From positions 124,001 to 188,000 of the forward strand of contig JADJFA010000009.1 in assembly GCA_016708875.1 (NCBI GenBank): DNA of 64,000 nt. Reading direction: 5' to 3'. Source of the DNA: Lewinellaceae bacterium (GTDB lineage Bacteria; Bacteroidota; Bacteroidia; Chitinophagales; Saprospiraceae). Below are positions 62,859 to 64,000 of the stretch, one piece after another. The notes beneath the pieces were generated by a model. It saw only the letters and a program-made list of their open reading frames with translations. It made no database searches and was not told where the DNA came from. The first letter of the stretch is position 1; each line of letters opens with the position of its first letter. A program made the translations under genes and the position numbers.

Positions 62859-64000
62859 CCCCGCTCCACTGAGTTCATATACTGCAACACCATTTTTATC
62901 TCACTGTAAGAGTATTTCTCCTCGAAATGCGCCTTCGCTTCGCCGCTCGCCTGGGTGTTGTGTGCTCGAAAAAACTGTTCGATCTCTTCTACCGTTTCCC
63001 GGCTCATAAGACTGAAAATATCAAGTTCTCCCAAGGCAACGAAAGTTGCCAAATGGCCTTCTATCGTGGTGCGCACAAAGCCCCGCGCTTGTGCAATTTC
63101 GTCAATCGTTTTGCCTGCTTTGAACATCTCAAAGCTCTGTAACTTAGTATCGGTTTTGGCCTGTTTTTCTACTGTTATCTCTGGAAGTTGATCTACTTCA
63201 ATTTTGTTTTCGGTACAGTAGTTCTGGATGATAGCAATCAACTCATCTCCAAACTGCTTGATCTTGACATCGCCAATCCCTTTGATTTTTTTCAAAGCAG
63301 GCAGGTTCTGGGGCAGGAACTGAACGATTTCGAGCAAGGAACGTGTGGGCAACACTTCATAAAGTTCCAGTCCGTTAATCTCTGCTACTCCTGCTCTCCA
63401 ATTTTTCAACAACGCGAACAATGCCGGATGTGGTGTATTTAAAGGTATGCCGCTTCGCTCGGGAGGCATAACGGTGTTTTTTGCTGCACGGAAGTCTAGT
63501 TCGGCATCTGCCTTGGCTCGGAGGTAACGGGTGGCTGAAAAGCCATTTTTGACGTTTGCGAAACATGCGTTTTTGATAAAAATTTCTTTCTGAAGCGTTT
63601 CCAAAGTCTCCAGCGCCGCTTTTCGCACAGATTTATTGTCGGTCAAAACCTGAATACTTTGGGTGGCGGGCAACAGCGTTTTGCCCAGTTTCTCTTCAAA
63701 ATAGGTCCCCGCTTTTTTGAGGCGTGCCTGGAGTTCCTCGTTGTTTTCGGGCAAAGTGGATTCGTTGAAATACTGCCAGATTTGGGGCTTGAATCGCTCC
63801 GCTATCCCGATAACCTGTTCGAGGGCTTGGGCTTCTAAGGCTATTATTTGTTGTCCGGCCTCTGGATGCAGCGTCTTTTCGTGTTCCAGAAACAAGCGGT
63901 TCATCTGCGTAAATTGTCGCCGCAGGCGGCTGAAATCGAACAATTCCTGCACAAGCGACTGCTGATAGTCGGCTTTGGAGCGACTTAGGTGGGCTTCGTC
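62855..64000 (-). CDS. Helicase with HRDC and HTH_40 domains, C-terminal part (5' end outside window)
   Basis: The open frame runs to the window edge at 64000 with no start, so this is the C-terminal part only (about 381 residues seen). An HRDC domain is near 63190-63460 on the reversed strand (HPALFALLKNWRAGVAEING ... LKKIKGIGDVKIKQFGD), and an HTH_40 domain follows (FKAGKTIDEIAQARGFVRTT). In Bacteroidota this tail is found on AAA/Pif1-type or RecQ-type helicases; the missing N-terminus prevents a choice. The inverted repeat at 62774 lies at its end. Confidence 0.8.
   Translation of the reverse strand, partial: DEAHLSRSKADYQQSLVQELFDFSRLRRQFTQMNRLFLEHEKTLHPEAGQQIIALEAQALEQVIGIAERFKPQIWQYFNESTLPENNEELQARLKKAGTYFEEKLGKTLLPATQSIQVLTDNKSVRKAALETLETLQKEIFIKNACFANVKNGFSATRYLRAKADAELDFRAAKNTVMPPERSGIPLNTPHPALFALLKNWRAGVAEINGLELYEVLPTRSLLEIVQFLPQNLPALKKIKGIGDVKIKQFGDELIAIIQNYCTENKIEVDQLPEITVEKQAKTDTKLQSFEMFKAGKTIDEIAQARGFVRTTIEGHLATFVALGELDIFSLMSRETVEEIEQFFRAHNTQASGEAKAHFEEKYSYSEIKMVLQYMNSVERG

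Overview
The window looks like chromosome from a member of the Bacteroidota, most likely a Saprospiria-type bacterium. The evidence is: type IX secretion (T9SS) C-terminal sorting domains on very large surface proteins, Bacteroidota-style -7 promoter elements (TAnnTTTG), a Reg_prop-type hybrid histidine kinase, a TonB receptor of the outer-membrane beta-barrel type, DUF5916, ribosomal protein THX, and Bacteroidota-like ClpX, FolC, MlaE, DapD and CcmB/CcsA. The genus assignment is inference.

Layout. 1-3.6 kb: two T9SS-exported surface proteins, both frameshifted as written. 4-7 kb: a membrane coiled-coil protein followed by an OmpR-type two-component pair. 7.2-11 kb: a 1291-residue surface protein made of about 21 Cys-containing repeats. 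11.3-16.4 kb: a Reg_prop hybrid kinase, an HPt protein and an orphan response regulator. 17.4-27.8 kb: four tandem exported caspase-like proteases with TPR-type C-termini, the most unusual gene block here. 27.8-36.5 kb: a decayed AAA/DUF4143 ATPase, an M15 peptidase, clpX, a YhhQ-type transporter, a DUF5916 protein, a VOC protein and a GH130 lipoprotein. 36.5-49.5 kb: TonB receptor, GH92 mannosidase, OsmC, PhoD-like phosphatase, lipoproteins, an aspartoacylase-like enzyme and a WD40 protein. 49.5-54.5 kb: THX, DUF2147, tRNA-Gln, two GT2 glycosyltransferases and a toxin-antitoxin pair. 54.5-64 kb: ccmC/ccmB, an SBF transporter, folC, mlaE, dapD, an RDD protein, a K+ channel and the 3' part of a helicase.

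Three patterns cut across the genes. (1) The window is full of short dispersed inverted repeats. Many lie inside proteins, read in frame (kinase ATPase domain, GH92, aspartoacylase, CcmC, FolC twice, DapD, and the linkers of the caspase genes); this resembles the Rickettsia palindromic elements in style, but with different sequences. (2) Three promoters carry TTAA-type direct repeats with 10-11 bp periodicity next to a similar TTTGCTGCGCTT-like start region. They precede the two-component operon itself, the Cys-repeat surface protein and a glycosyltransferase pair, so they may form a regulon of that response regulator. (3) Genes are broken by one- or two-base indels, many in homopolymers, clustered at 0.3-4.1 kb and 28.2-28.6 kb with single cases elsewhere. 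These may be sequencing or assembly errors or real decay; sequence alone cannot decide.
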